DNA of 64,000 bases from Blepharisma stoltei (GCA_914767885.1 CAJZBQ010000035.1:962052-1026051), one strand, 5' to 3'. Positions 43,207 through 54,768 are shown, counted from the stretch's first letter. Numbers and translations: made by a program. The notes: generated by a model from the letters alone, not told the origin.

Positions 43207-43433
43207 TAGAAGTATATTTTTAAGGATTTTATAAAAATTATTTTTAATAATAAAAAAATTTTCTAAATAGGACTACATTGCATTTTTAGAAATTGTAATA
43301 TTTTCCTGCTGAAGTTTTATCTTAAACTCAATAATCATTTTCCAAGAATTTAAACAAACTTTGCAAAGACATAATAATTCATTATTTGCTTAATGATAAA
43401 TTTCCTAACCAAATCCAATTTAAAAATCCAAAA

Positions 43434-45050
43434 TTAATTTTTATTTTTATAGAAAAGCATATAAGCGCATCTAAAATTCGGCTTATCAGCAAAAGAAACC
43501 ATCGAATCGTTATACTCAACTCATGAATTTTCAGCCTCACAATAAGTATAAGCAAAATAGTGCCCAGACAAATTGGTCCCAATATGACAGATAACTCCAT
43601 AAAGTCTATAATTGTTGTTTTCAATTGTTATATTGTCTTCTGGAATAAAAGAGGTTGGTGCCGGAGTCAAATAGAAAACTAAATTAGCTCGGGTCTCAAT
43701 AGAAGTTGTCTCAATTGTCATATCTCTCAAGCAGTCACATTTGTCACAATAAAGAGCATTCGCACCTTGAAATCTCTCTGGATTCTTTAATCCATCTATA
43801 TAGCTTTGGATACTCCTTATCCTATTTGTAGGTACCACAAAAAACGAGGAGCTTTCTTCTGGAGAGCCTGCATCATGCCCTCTACAAATAAACCTTTTAA
43901 CTCTTTTTATCAAAAACAAGTCGAAATTAGGCTTTTCGTCAGCGACTTTTGAGATGATAATTTGGAAAAGCTCTTTAGAGTCATTTTGGGTGCATCCTTG
44001 GAACTAAATAAAGGCTACCATTGAGAATTCTGAGCTTAATTCATTTTTGAATTGGGAAATAGCAGAGGCTAAATTGCCTGATTTTGATTTCATTAGCTTA
44101 AAGATATTAGAAAGATATGTGAAAAAAGGTTGATTTATCCAGGCTACTATACCTTCAAAACCTTCAGTGCTAACTAGAATTTGCAATACAGAATTCATAT
44201 AGCAAGTATTTCCAATATTAGGTAGGCCGCTATTGCAGTTCGCCAGAGATTTAGGTTTTGGGGTACACACGATGCCATATGCGTAAGAATTATCAGTTCT
44301 TTTGATATCATATGCCGCATTATAGGGGTGAACTATGTTTTTTCTATCATCTTCAAAGCGATTTCTTCGACTTCTCTCATTTCCGATTTCGCTAATATTG
44401 CTCGGCAATGAAGCTTGCATGCTGGCACTTGAGTTGCTTATGGACTGCTTTTCAGAAGTATTGTATCTACTTTGGAGATCATACTTATTCTCTGAATTAT
44501 TTTCTTTAGTTTGTCTATAATTTGAGTTATCAATTGAGCTCGCATTCCTTTGATTTGGAAGGATTTTTATGTCGCTTCCTTTGGCTGCGTTATTTTGATA
44601 AGAATTTGACTTGAAATCGTTCCCGTTTGGCTGATAGCCTGCAATTTTGGTAGGGTCATTATATAAATAACCATTTTTAATCTCTTCAATATTGCTCCCA
44701 ATCGACTTTTGGACAATACTCTCCGTCTTATTCTCTTTTGAAGCTTGGAAATTTTGTAAACTTCAAGCAGGCACAGGATTTGCTTGAGAGTTCTGATATT
44801 TGTCTTCTCGGTAATGCAGGTCCTTATTTCTTCCCCAATTATCTTGAACTGGGCTAGGACTTTTGTAAATACTATAGATAGCATCATACTGAGAATTCTG
44901 AGGATTCTTTACATGATCGAAGTTTTGATTTTCGCTCTTTGGTACTCTATTAAGATTACGGCTTTGTCTCTCATCTTGATCTTGGGTTTTATTTCCAAAT
45001 GTATAACTTACGTCATAATGTCTTTTATCTGTATAATAAGAATTTATAAA
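43434..45050 (-). CDS. USP-type (C19) ubiquitin-specific protease C
   Basis: A long Asn/Ser/Gln-rich, probably disordered N-terminal region is open from 45050 (DKRHYDVSYTFGNKTQDQDE...). The catalytic domain follows: SGLPNIGNTCYMNSVLQILV (nucleophile Cys), a 15-nt intron at 44004-44018, CTQNDSKELFQ, finger CDKC, YRLYGVICHIGTNLSGHYFA (His), EYNDSMVSFA and AYMLFYK; TAA 43434. Trp TGAs lie in AWSLQNF and NSWVEYND. The start is unresolved: an ATG at 45109-45111 is out of frame unless a small IES lies near 45050-45060. Otherwise intact. Confidence 0.88.
44004..44018 (-). other. Conserved 15-nt intron, USP-C
   Basis: Minus-strand GTAGCCTTTATTTAG, with in-frame TAG. Removal joins SSEFSM to FQGCTQNDSKE. 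Confidence 0.88.
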
Positions 45051-45171
45051 TTATAAAAAGGATTTGGCTAAAAGCAATTCTGTTTATGATTCCCTTTTCT
45101 CGCCCAACCATTATTTTTATAGGGTAGTTTTATAACTGGACTTCTGCACAATAGATAGAAAATAACAAGGA

Positions 45172-46433
45172 TTATTCTAATTTCGCATCCTTTGTGTATC
45201 ACGTTTTAAATGCTTCAGCTGATATAAAATCAAGACCCTTAAGCTTAGCAGGCGCTGGAGGAGTCAGGTAGAGTGATACAATGAGCCAAGCCTCTAGCAT
45301 TTCCTGGAGGAGCATAGCTAATAGATAGACGGCAGGCAGTTGCGAAGCAAGGTGGAGATAAATACCCTTAAGAGGTATCACAGGGAGCTTTTCAATAATC
45401 CTATTTAAGTACAAGACGAATGGCTTCATGGAAACTAACTGGATCGAATAATAATTGGAGGCTCGATCTACGTGCAATAACAACAAAAGGCATCAAGTCG
45501 ACCTGCGCTTTGAAGCTCAGCTTAATTAAGCAATATGATTCTGTATAATGAACATTTAAATTAGTATCTTTTAGCGCTACATCTCGGGTGACCCTTGAAT
45601 TGATCTTAATATTTTGGTTTGTAATTTTTAATTTTTCTTCGTTCTGGTTTGGCTTTTGTTGAGGTGCTTGAATAGTCTTTGAAGATCCAGAACTTTGTTT
45701 TGGTTCTTGTGGCTTTGATGGCGTGCTTACAACTTTGCTAATTCCACTTCGACTTTCAGGCTTGCTTACGCCAGCATTGCTAGAATTTCTTGAGTTTGCA
45801 TTAGATGACAATTTATTGCTATAGATGATACTTCTTGCTTTATCTTCATTTCCTTTTTTCCCTGAACTTTGACTTAGTTCTTGCGGTTTTGGTGGCGTGC
45901 TTAAAACTCTGTTATTTCCACTTCACACAATATTAAAAATGTCAGTTAGAGATAGGTCCTAGACACCTCCGCAGGTAGGGACCTATTTTCGAGCTTAGTG
46001 ATAGAGGCCGTACCTCTTTAGTCTCTTTTAAGAGAGTGGAGAGGTCAGTGCTGAGTCTGACACTGACTAGAGAAGTCTTAACGGACTTGCTAACTTTAAC
46101 TGTTCAACGGCTAGGCCGTCCACCTACCGTTGTTCAGAGCTGTTAAACAAGTTGGACCTCAAGCGAGGAGACTGCATCCAAGAGTAATTCATTTAAAATT
46201 AAACTTTTACTTAAATTTCCACTTCGACTTTCAGGCTTGCCTAAACCAGTATTGCTTGAATTTCTTAAGTTTGCATTAGTTGACAATTTGTTGCTATATG
46301 AGATACTTCTTGCTTCACCTTCATTTATTTTTTTCTCTGTTATAGATTGGGTTTTTGGATTAATTGGTCTTCTTGGAATATCAGCATTCAAATAATTATG
46401 ATTGCCTTTGACCGGACCTGGAAATTTTCTCAT
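45172..46433 (-). CDS. Adaptin-ear-like protein with N-terminal repeats
   Basis: After removal of two inserts (133 and 301 bp) a 275-residue frame runs from ATG 46433 to TAA 45172. The N-terminal part has a twice-repeated unit (SNKLSTNANLRNSSNTGLGK and SNKLSSNANSRNSSNAGVSK, each followed by PESRSG and VxSTPxKPQE). The C-terminal part (RVTRDVALKDTNLNVHYTES...LKYLTPPAPAKLKGLDFISA, AFKTWY) resembles the ear/appendage domains of clathrin adaptor subunits, which bind endocytic accessory factors. It is the only clear non-ubiquitin gene in the 34-61.6 kb cluster. The adaptin link is moderate; no trunk domain is present. Confidence 0.6.
45269..45401. mobile_element. 133-bp IES in the adaptin-ear-like gene
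   Basis: TA-bounded. Removal joins AIRLVLK to YLTPPAPAKLKG. Part of it (GTATCACAGGGAGCTTTTCA on the plus strand) resembles sequence flanking the kelch genes at 6120-6330 and 18240-18480, so a dispersed repeat is involved. Confidence 0.88.
45914..46214. mobile_element. 301-bp GC-rich insert with an 11-bp direct repeat
   Basis: ATTTCCACTTC occurs at 45914 and 46215. Deleting one period (301 bp) restores ESRSG-NNRVLSTPPKPQE in frame. The interior (45955-46160) is GC-richer than its host and has several possible stems (ATAGGTCC...GGACCTAT; GTTCAACGG...CCGTTG). The boundary is not the usual TA, so this may be a retroposon-like insertion rather than an ordinary IES. Confidence 0.7.
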
Positions 46434-47407
46434 TTCTATAAATTAAGGTTACCGGAAAAATAAGTTACAAGATTTAATTAGAATAATTCCTATAACTATT
46501 GAAGCAATTATTTTATGCCTTATTATACTGAATAAAACATACCTAATGATAACTGTTATTTATTTAACATATAAAATATGATAACGACTAACCAGTATGA
46601 ATGTTTCTATTTATTGTAATTAGGCTTATATCAATAAGATAAAAAATTATATCTAGTAAACTAAGTCTAAAATTACTTTGTGAATATTTATCAAATCAAA
46701 TTTCAACTTTGCTTTTCAAAATAAAATTATAGATTTAAATATCTCCAAGTCATTAATATGAATTATTATATAATTGATCACTAGCTTTATGCTTTTAGCT
46801 AAATAAATATCCTTCTAATACAAATGTGCTCTTTTAATATGATAGCCTAAAATTCACTTAGACTATCTGTGCTGCCAATACAAGGGATCAAGGTATAAAG
46901 GAACTCTGAGCTTCAAGTAATTTGATGTGCTATTCTACCTAAATTTTAATATAGAAACTGCTGATAATTTTTTTAGATTATGCTCAACTTTAGCATAACT
47001 GATTAATTCAAATTCTTTTTCATTAGTTTGAGGTTACACCAGCTAAGATCATATCTATTGTCAGTGATTTAATCAGTAGTAAATTTGATTCTATAAATTT
47101 AACATATTTTTCAACGCTAAAAGATAGTTTAAATGTTTAGAAAGATTTTAGAAGAATTTTTGATCTTCCAAGTCTTAAACTGAATATGCTAAGAAAATTC
47201 GTCCTCTATTTCAAATTCATCTTGATAAAAGCAAATACTGATGATCTTTTATAGATTAAGCTACTGTAAATATGCATCAGAATAAAGTAATAACTTTCTT
47301 TGCAATTATTAAAAGAAAATATAAAATTTATTCTAGATATTTGTTGGCCTCAAGCATAAAATATTTAAAATTTAATTCTACAAATTCAAGTATGAAAAAC
47401 ATAGAGA
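46434..47407. other. No gene seen
   Basis: AT-rich with many stops in all frames. No member of the repeat families and no coding signal was recognised. It may include the regulatory regions of the adaptin-ear gene (leftward) and USP-F (rightward). Confidence 0.5.
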
Positions 47408-48346
47408 ATGATGATATTAAATTTTCTTAGGAAGATTTTTGGCTACTTTTTCGATTCTCCAAGGCCTATAATAAGTATACAAAATTTACCAACTCTAAGT
47501 ATTGTTCCTGAAAAAAAGCTAGTATTTCCTATTTGAGCATCCCAGCCAGATGGCATAAAATCTCATAAACAGGGACTCCCTAATGTTGGGAATACCTGTT
47601 ATTTAAATGCTCTTCTACAAGTATTATCAAGCACTCCAGATTTTGTTCAAAAATTACCTTCAAATTCAAAAATATGTGTTTCACTGTCAAGAGTTATATC
47701 ATGAGTCCAACAGAAAGGCAGACTTTCAATTTTCGCTGAAATAAAAAAGCTTCAGCTATATTTATTTCAAGAATTCCGCATGGTAATAAATACGTAGTTT
47801 AACGAGCACTCAGAAAATGACCCAAAAGAGCTTTACTTATCATTAATGGGCCTTTTGCCAGATTCAAGCGATTTCTCTATAATTTTATATAAGAAAATTC
47901 TATGCAAACTATGCCACAATTTTTCAAATTTAGAAGAGCCATCTCTCTTTTGCATTCTAAAAAATCCATCAAAAAAAGAAATTGAAGAGAAATTAAAAAA
48001 TCTCGAAGAAGAAAAAGAGTATAAAGGGGGAAATTTATTGTATTGTGAAAATTGCTCGGCAAACAGGGAAATGGTAATGAGCACCTTTGGCATAAATATA
48101 CCAAACATTTTTGTATTTTATATTGGGAATGTGTTGGGCAAAAGAGCTCAAGGAGCTTATAATTTCTTTTATTGTGGTGATAAATTTGAGCTATATGGGG
48201 TAATATGCTATTATAATAGTGGGTGTAGGCATTATATTGCATATACATTAGATAATGCAGAGTGAATGCAATATAATGATGACCATATTAGCTACTCATC
48301 ACCTGATTTTGAGCATGCTTATATGTTATTTTACAAAAAGACATAG
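47408..48346 (+). CDS. USP-type (C19) ubiquitin-specific protease F
   Basis: From tandem ATGs at 47408/47411 to TAG 48344, less a 15-nt intron, 307 residues, the shortest complete USP here, lacking a long N-terminal extension. Boxes: GLPNVGNTCYLNALLQVLSS (Cys about 64), SENDPKELY, two CxxC pairs (CKLC, CENC) of the zinc finger, LYGVICYYNSGCRHYIAYTL (His), WMQYNDDHI and AYMLFYK. Trp TGAs occur in PIWASQ, ISWVQ and AEWMQ. RHY replaces the common GHY and SEND the usual QQD. Expected to be active. Confidence 0.92.
47783..47797 (+). other. Conserved 15-nt intron, USP-F
   Basis: GTAATAAATACGTAG with in-frame TAG; removal joins QEFRM to FNEHSENDPKE. Confidence 0.88.
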
Positions 48347-48990
48347 CAAGCTAAATATATAATGTATTTAAACTTTTTACCTTGTATGCAATTTGGCATG
48401 CTACTAACTTAAATGCCCCCTAATAAAATAGATATTATTTTATTTTAGCTAAATTTCTCATTTAAACACTACAAACTTTCTTCAAATCTTTACCTATTTA
48501 TTATTTTAAAATAAAGTGATAATTGTAGAATGTATAAAAATATCCTTAATAAAATGATTCATATAGCGCAAGAATTTAATAAGCTCAAACGAACTACATA
48601 AAGGAATCGAGTTAATATAGGACAACACTTCCTTAGTTAGTTTACTAATTAAGATTTAAAGCATTTTTCTTTTAGAGCTGTCCAGGCATGTCTGGGCCTA
48701 TAATCTAATTCAAAAATAGTGACTCTACAAGCCATCTCCTACGCCACCCTATATATAAGCTAAAGCTATAGACTTTCTATCCAAGGCACCACCAGCTGGC
48801 CAAAGAGTCTTCATTGGGTTGTGCTGATGCTACCTGTTTCCTGCATAAGCTTCTCCCTCCTCGGAAGTCACAGCCAGAAAGCCCGATGTCTCCTAAAATT
48901 TGGAGTTCCAGCCTATGTGTCGGGACTTTCATGATATAGCTGGACAAAGGTTCTTAGGGTAAAAATAATAAATTCTCAAGAATAGAGATT
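48347..48990. other. Non-coding, with a GC-rich block
   Basis: The first 300 bp are AT-rich and featureless. 48675-48960 is GC-richer and reads open for about 50 codons on the minus strand, without a recognisable family. It may be another transposon remnant like those at 1165-1745 and 10005-10445. Confidence 0.4.
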
Positions 48991-49735
48991 TTCTTGGAAA
49001 GAATTCCAACGATGCCATCTTATTATTATGGCATAGGACAAGTGTTTTTCCATTGGAATGGACTGCTGATAGGCCTTAGAAACTCCTTTGAAGTTGGCAA
49101 ATTTCGATTCAAGCTAATTTTCTATTCCAATTCTCCAACTTCTCTTCCGAATTTTTCTTCAAAACAAGAACTTTCCACCCAAATGTGGACTCTGACGGGA
49201 AAGCATGCACACAAGTTCTCAAATTCACTTTGAGGCCAAATATATCAATAAGCAGCATCTTGAATTCTATATGCGTTTTGCTAGCTAACCCCATGTGAGC
49301 GAGCAAAACCATTGAAAAAAAATCCCTAAATTTTGATAAAAACACAATCCGAGTGAACAAAATTTTTTTTATAAACATTTTTCATGGGAAAAATATTTTT
49401 GCTATATAGGTAATAATTTATATAATGAGATATCAGTTAATTCTGTTGAATTATAAACATTTTTCATGGGAAAATATTTTTGCTATATAGGTAATAATTT
49501 ATATAATGAGATATCAGTTAATTCTGTTGAATTATAAACAAATTTGCATTTTAAAGATAAATTTTAAAAATTAAATTAATTTTTCCCGATTTCTGAAAAA
49601 AGAATTTACAATATAATTTAATTATATTTTAAAAAGAAAACCTATTTAAAGAACAAATTTTTTTGTTCGATCTCGGGGAGTAAGAGAGCCCTAACCTGAT
49701 GCAGGGTATTTTAACGACGCAAGCCTTAGAAAGCA
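48990..49735 (+). pseudogene. E2 enzyme 4, split by a MITE
   Basis: FHWNGLLIGLRNSFEVGKFR (about 49038) and FHPNVDSDGKACTQVLKFTL (49170) are E2 core motifs, with HPN and active-site Cys. The frame reaches CVLLAN at 49287, where the MITE begins. After it, PDAGYFNDASLRK (49698-49740) supplies the expected C-terminal motif, with TAA in place of a sense codon at the junction. Frameshifts occur near 49130. Closest to E2-5 (54769-55206). Confidence 0.7.
49288..49683 (+). mobile_element. MITE-like repeat with an internal duplication, inside an E2 gene
   Basis: Family ends are CCCCATGTGAGCGAGCAAAA and TTTGTTCGATCTCGGGGAGT. An 80-bp block starting AAACATTTTTCATGGGAAAA is present twice in tandem (from 49372 and from 49455), which explains the greater length. 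Confidence 0.8.
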
Positions 49736-49739
49736 ATGA

Positions 49740-50587
49740 TAGGTTTACAAATTTCGTGAGGAGCATAGACAGCCACTCTTTTGCAGTGGCTTTATATGGA
49801 GTTTATAATATTATGAGAGAAAAAGAGATATCGAGCAGAATTTAAGGATTTTTAAAGATCAAGCTAACCAAAAATTTTCATTCGTAAGCTCTATGCAGCT
49901 TGATACATTTGGCCACCAAGATTCAAAAGAGTTTTTAGTGTGCCTTTTATCAACATTAGAAGAGCTTTCTAGCGTAAGTTTGTCAAATATCACTCCAATT
50001 CAAGAGTCTATATGCATGAGTTGTATAAAGTCCCTACCATAATCAAGAAAATCAAAGCTTTTTTACGATTCCAAATAACCAAAAATCAAATCAGATGCAT
50101 TTAAGAGACTTCAATGCAAGGTATAGAATTTTAGAGGAGATAATATACTCCATTGTCAATTTTGTGAATCTCTGAGGAATATAAGTATTAAAACTAAGAG
50201 AATTTTATTCTGAAATGCTAATTTTTTATCTGCCAGCTTATAAAAATTTTCCTAATGCCAAAATTGAGGGAAAACTGAAGTTAGAAGAGTATGAATTCAG
50301 TCTCTATGGTTTTATATGAAGCTATGGCTCTGGAAATATTGGGCATTATACAACTCATATATTGTTTTTGGTTAATTTAAACACATATGATGTGATAAAG
50401 AGGTTTATTAGTGGCTATTTTAGAGAAATTATCATTTTAGGCTTTTATGACTGCTTAATTCAGAAAATTATATTAAAGATGGGAATGTTTGGAGATTATA
50501 TAATGACTCAACTGTAAGTGATAAAAGCTATGATGCAGGAAATAGCTATTTAGTTTTTTATTTATTAAATAAGTCGAGGACTTAAAA
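49740..50587 (+). pseudogene. USP-type deubiquitinase G, broken
   Basis: NDRFTNFVRSIDSHSFAVAL matches the helix after the Cys box of USP-E, but the box itself is missing. After a shift near 49840 come KDQANQKFSF, the 15-nt intron (49884-49898), FGHQDSKEFLVCLLSTLEEL, finger LHCQFCESL, YGFIWSYGSGNIGHYTTHIL (His, W as TGA) and, after a probable IES at about 50365-50455, NVWRLYNDSTV and NSYLVFYLL to TAA. It directly follows E2-4, suggesting a deletion fused the two relics. Confidence 0.75.
49884..49898 (+). other. Conserved 15-nt intron, USP-G
   Basis: GTAAGCTCTATGCAG, 15 nt, at the shared position before the QQDxKE box. Confidence 0.75.
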
Positions 50588-50779
50588 AATCCATAAATAA
50601 TTTCAGTTAATTTTGTATCGTATAATGTAAATTTTCTTTTATTTCAATTATAAAAGAATTAACTTAAATTAACAGGATATATCCTTTGCGAATTAGAAAA
50701 ATAAATACTCATGCGCAAGGTTTAGCATATAACTATTTATTGAAATCTAGTTCCATTATTAAAATTTATAGAAATCAAA

Positions 50780-51220
50780 ATGCAACGACTTATGGACGAG
50801 TTTATCAATCTGCAAGACAGACCAGAACCTTATATCACTATAAACATAATAAATCACTCATTTTACAACTGAAAAGGAACACTTAATGGCCCTGATGGAA
50901 CCCCATACGAAGGTGGCCTATTCGAGTTCGAAATTACATTTCCACCAAATTTCCCAACAAGTCCTCCTGAATTTCTTTTTAAGACGCCAATTTTTCATCC
51001 AAACATTAGATCTGATGGGCACGTTTGTTGTGAAATCTTTTCAAATGCCTGAAACCCAAAAGTCCCTGTTAGAAACATCATTTCGTATGCAGTAGGATTA
51101 TTAAATGAGCCTGAACCAAGAGCAGGATACCAAGGACCTGCCACAGAATTATGCTTGAAGAATCGAGAAGATTTTAATAGGGAAGCAAGAAGATGGACTT
51201 TTGAGCATGCAATGGGGTAA
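50780..51220 (+). CDS. E2 ubiquitin-conjugating enzyme 6 (intact)
   Basis: 146 residues from ATG 50780 (MQRLMDEFINLQDRPEPYIT) to TAA 51218, requiring two TGAs as Trp (FYNWKG, NAWNP). Landmarks: GTPYEGGLFEFEITFPPNFP, FHPNIRSDGHVCCEIF (HPN, active-site Cys 83 or 84; the double Cys is unusual), WNPKVPVRNIISYAVGLLNE and C-terminal FEHAMG. It shares HAMG with E2-2, so the two are close paralogues. Confidence 0.94.
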
Positions 51221-52341
51221 AAGGACAATTAAGATAATAAATTCTAGTAAATCTTAAGAATTTTTAATTATCATTTTAAAATGTTTAGTAAGAGGTCTTA
51301 AGGTTATATAAATTGCAAAATACGAATACAGTGCAAAACGTATCACTGTTTTGAAAGACGATAAGTGATTAACTAAAAGCATTAAACTTATAAAATTAGA
51401 GTAAAAGAGTCCAGCACAGATAGTAAGATTTACATATATTTCTGCAAGAGCATTGCTTGTCTTGGTCGGATAAGATATTAAATATGAGCATCTGATCTTT
51501 AATCATATATTCAAAATTTAATTATATCAATGATAAAGGTAATTAGAATTGGCCTATATAATAAGAATGAATAAAACTTATTTAGATTTTTACTCCTTAA
51601 TATATTGCTTTAGAAAACCGTATATTGATTAAGTTCTTATTTTGTTAGGCATAATCTAATAATTTGAAATCAGCTAGAGAAATTGGAGTTGCAAATACTG
51701 GGTCCCTTAAGTTTGCGAATGCCTACTATATTTGGAATTTTCATATTGTCTATCGTTCATCAGCTAAAAGTTAAAGCCAATTCTCAGGCACAGCTAAAGT
51801 CAAATAATTGTATATGCTATAAAGGGCACAATTTCTAAACTAAACCCTAATTCTAAATTTAATTACTGATTCTATATCATTCAAAAATATATAATTTTTA
51901 TCAATCAAAGCTGATTGGCAAGCCACTTAAAATGCATCCATAGCTTAGACTTAGAAAGAAATCCTGTGCTTCTTGAGGGCTTTAGTCAAGAGAAGTTATC
52001 TAAAATGAAATTTGTAGAGTTCAGAAAGTCTTTTCAGAAAATCAGATTTGACAGTGAATCTTAATGTAAATATAAGCATAAATCAAAGCAATATTATGCT
52101 AAAATAAATTATAGAATCATAATTATTTCCTTATCATATTTAGACTTTAGACCACTAATCAATTTTCTTTATATATTGGTTTTATATTTGTGAATATTTA
52201 TTGAAAAAAAGGGTAAATAAATTGAATTAAATTAGTGCCATCATATTTGCATTGCAAAAGAGTAAATTCCAGAAAATAAGGCATTGCTTTTACTATAATT
52301 AAAAAAAACTCTTAAATCGGACATCCAATAAAGTATAGAAA
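51221..52341. other. Mostly non-coding
   Basis: AT-rich. Near 51680-51730 the plus strand reads EIGVANTGSLKFANAYY, a possible eroded copy of the GIPNxGNTCYLNS box of a USP; otherwise nothing is recognisable. Confidence 0.35.
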
Positions 52342-54255
52342 ATGTCTGACGCACGAGTTTGAAAATTTTGCATCGCAGTCAATCTCACTTATTCCCTTAA
52401 ACAATTTATCAATTTCGAAACCAATCTGTTGCTGTCTGAAACCTTAAATCAGGTACTAAATTCCTTACAATGAGATGAACAAAATCAAAGGGAGCTAGCC
52501 TTTTTACGAGATGAGCTAGACCAAGTTTTAATAGATAATAGCTGAACTATTTCATGCATTGAAAAAGATCTTATTGATTTACCATTACAACAAAAGATCT
52601 TCTGTGCTGCTGATAAAATAATGATTTTAAAAGATCTTCCATCGAGAATTTGCTCAATTAAAATAAAAGAAAATGAAAATAGCTATTTTCTTGTCGCAGC
52701 GCTTTTAGAAAATGGCAAAGCACTTTATCATTGGAAAGATGAAGATTGATACAAAATTGGGTTTGATAAGTCCATGCCTGATGAACCGCATTATTTTTAC
52801 TTTTGCGAGGCTCCTCTACATGATATAGAGCGGATTTTAAACTCTAAATGCTATGAAAAAATATATTCGCTGCTTAGAGACTCGCATACCGAAAATGAGT
52901 CTCTACTAGATATTAGTGAAGCATCTGAAATAAACCAAAGAGCTAGCATAGATGAAAGTAAAGAAAGCAATGAAATTATTGAAAAAGGGGTAAAAGATAC
53001 AAAAAATCAAGAATTACAAACTGAAATTGACAATGAGCAAGTCTGCAAACTTAAGCTATCAATTAAAAATTTACAGCAAAATGTAAAAAAACTCGAAGGT
53101 TCAAATCAGAAATCGCAAAACCTAATAAATTCTTTGAAACATGAAATTCATGAGCTTAAGGAGCAAAGAAAAGCCTCAGAAGATATAAAAAATAAATATG
53201 AATCGGAAATCGCTAACCTTGAAAAAGAAAAGAAAGAAATGCATGACACCATTCAGCTCCTTCATAATCAAGGACAACAAATGAGCGCGGGCCATAATTT
53301 CCAACTAGTCCAATTGGAAAAATTAAATCACGATTTAGTTTATGAGAATGAATCATTAAGAGAAGAATGCAGAAAACTTAAAGAAAGTCAAATAATTGAG
53401 CTACCTCCCAATCGTAAGCACGGCCTTCCTAATTTAGGAAACACCTGCTATTTGAATTCTCTTTTACAAATATTTTCGAGTACTCCTGCCTTTGAGGCTG
53501 CACTTCAAAGTTTAACCCAGCCATTTTCAAAATCTCTTAAAGACCTTTTGCTCAATATGAAAAAGGACAACAGCCCTCGGACTATTGGAGGCTTGACAAA
53601 GTTATTTTTATCAAATCTGGTGCAAAATTATCCGTTTGTAAAAGTTATTTAGCTTGTAGCTTACACTCAGCAAGATCCTAAAGAAGTTTTGAATATGATT
53701 TTAAGCAAATTAGGAGAAGAACAAAGGAATTTTGATATTTTTTCAATTGTTTTTGAGCAAAACCTAATATGCAGTAAAAAGCACAAATCAGCTTATTCAG
53801 ATGTCAGCTCATTTTTAGTAATTCCTCCACAATATAAAGAATACCCAGAGAATTTTATCCTCAGCAAAATTAATAATCCTTCAAAGATTAAATCATTTTG
53901 CAGTCCATGCAAAAAAGAAGCTGATATTAGCATTTCTGCGACTCTACCCGTCTACCCACAACATCTTATCTTTTATTTTCCAGCTTCTCCTCAGGCTCTA
54001 AAACCTTATATTCATTTTAATAAAAACAATTGATATGAATTATATGGAGCTATTTGCTATTATCAAGAAGAAAGCTTTCATTATACTGCATTAACTAAAG
54101 ATGGAGTTGATTGAAATGAGTATAATGATGAGCACGTTGAAGCTAAAAGCATAAACCCATCCCTAGTATTTTTAGCATTTTATTCTAAAGCACCTCCATC
54201 AATTCCTGGTACAAAGGCTGCTCCCATCCCTACATCTGTTAAAAAATTTGAATAA
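52342..54255 (+). CDS. USP-type (C19) ubiquitin-specific protease D
   Basis: From ATG 52342 (MSDARVWKFCIAVNLTYSLK) to TAA 54253, less a 15-nt intron, 632 residues. An N-terminal domain of about 170 residues (shared in outline with USP-E) is followed by a coiled coil (about 195-350) and the protease: HGLPNLGNTCYLNSLLQIFS (Cys about 369), TQQDPKEVL, finger CSPC, YGAICYYQEESFHYTALTKD (His), WNEYNDEHV, then FLAFY and a tail. At least six TGA-Trp codons lie in frame. Catalytic residues are complete. The coiled coil suggests dimerisation or docking. Confidence 0.92.
53638..53652 (+). other. Conserved 15-nt intron, USP-D
   Basis: GTAAAAGTTATTTAG with in-frame TAG; removal joins VQNYPF to LVAYTQQDPKE. 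Confidence 0.88.
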
Positions 54256-54768
54256 ATAAAATGGCATTCAGTTCTAGAGAAATAAGCTTTACTAGTTTTT
54301 CTCTCCTCATGAATTTTATTTGTGGGATTTGGTTTTAGCTGGAGAACTTCTGCACAGCAACAAAGGTTTAACTTTAGTCGCATAGGGCTAGAGGAAGTGC
54401 TCCTTAGCGCATTCAAGCTAGAGAAACTGCTCCTTAGCGCATTCAAGAGGCTTTGGGTTTTTTCCAATCAGCACACCGGAGAAGGCAATTCTTAAGAGGA
54501 ATATGCGCAGGAACTGATTTTGGCAAGAGCAACGGGTGAGAAGTTTCGCTTTGAAATGGTAGGAGCATGCCAAGGAAGGCCTCCCATGTGTTACGGTATT
54601 TTTATATGGTGGAATGGCCCATGACGTAACTAGTTCTTCATAATCCTTGTTAAAAGGGAATGAAATCCGAACAGCTTAATCACCAAATTTAAGTTAAGTT
54701 AAAAAAAAGGAGAAATGATTCTAGCGTATATTTCGCATTACTTTCTATAATAATTATTTTAGAATAAA
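54256..54768. other. Non-coding, with a 30-bp tandem repeat
   Basis: Around 54388-54447 the unit CTAGAG(G/A)AA(G/C)TGCTCCTTAG with CGCATTCAAG occurs twice head to tail. No gene was recognised. Confidence 0.5.

Noticed and set aside
53650-53652. UAG read as glutamine: four USP genes have an in-frame TAG at the same aligned codon where two others have CAG.
   Set aside because: In every case the preceding 15 nt form a GT...AG intron, and USP-E aligns without those five codons, so the TAG is the end of an intron.
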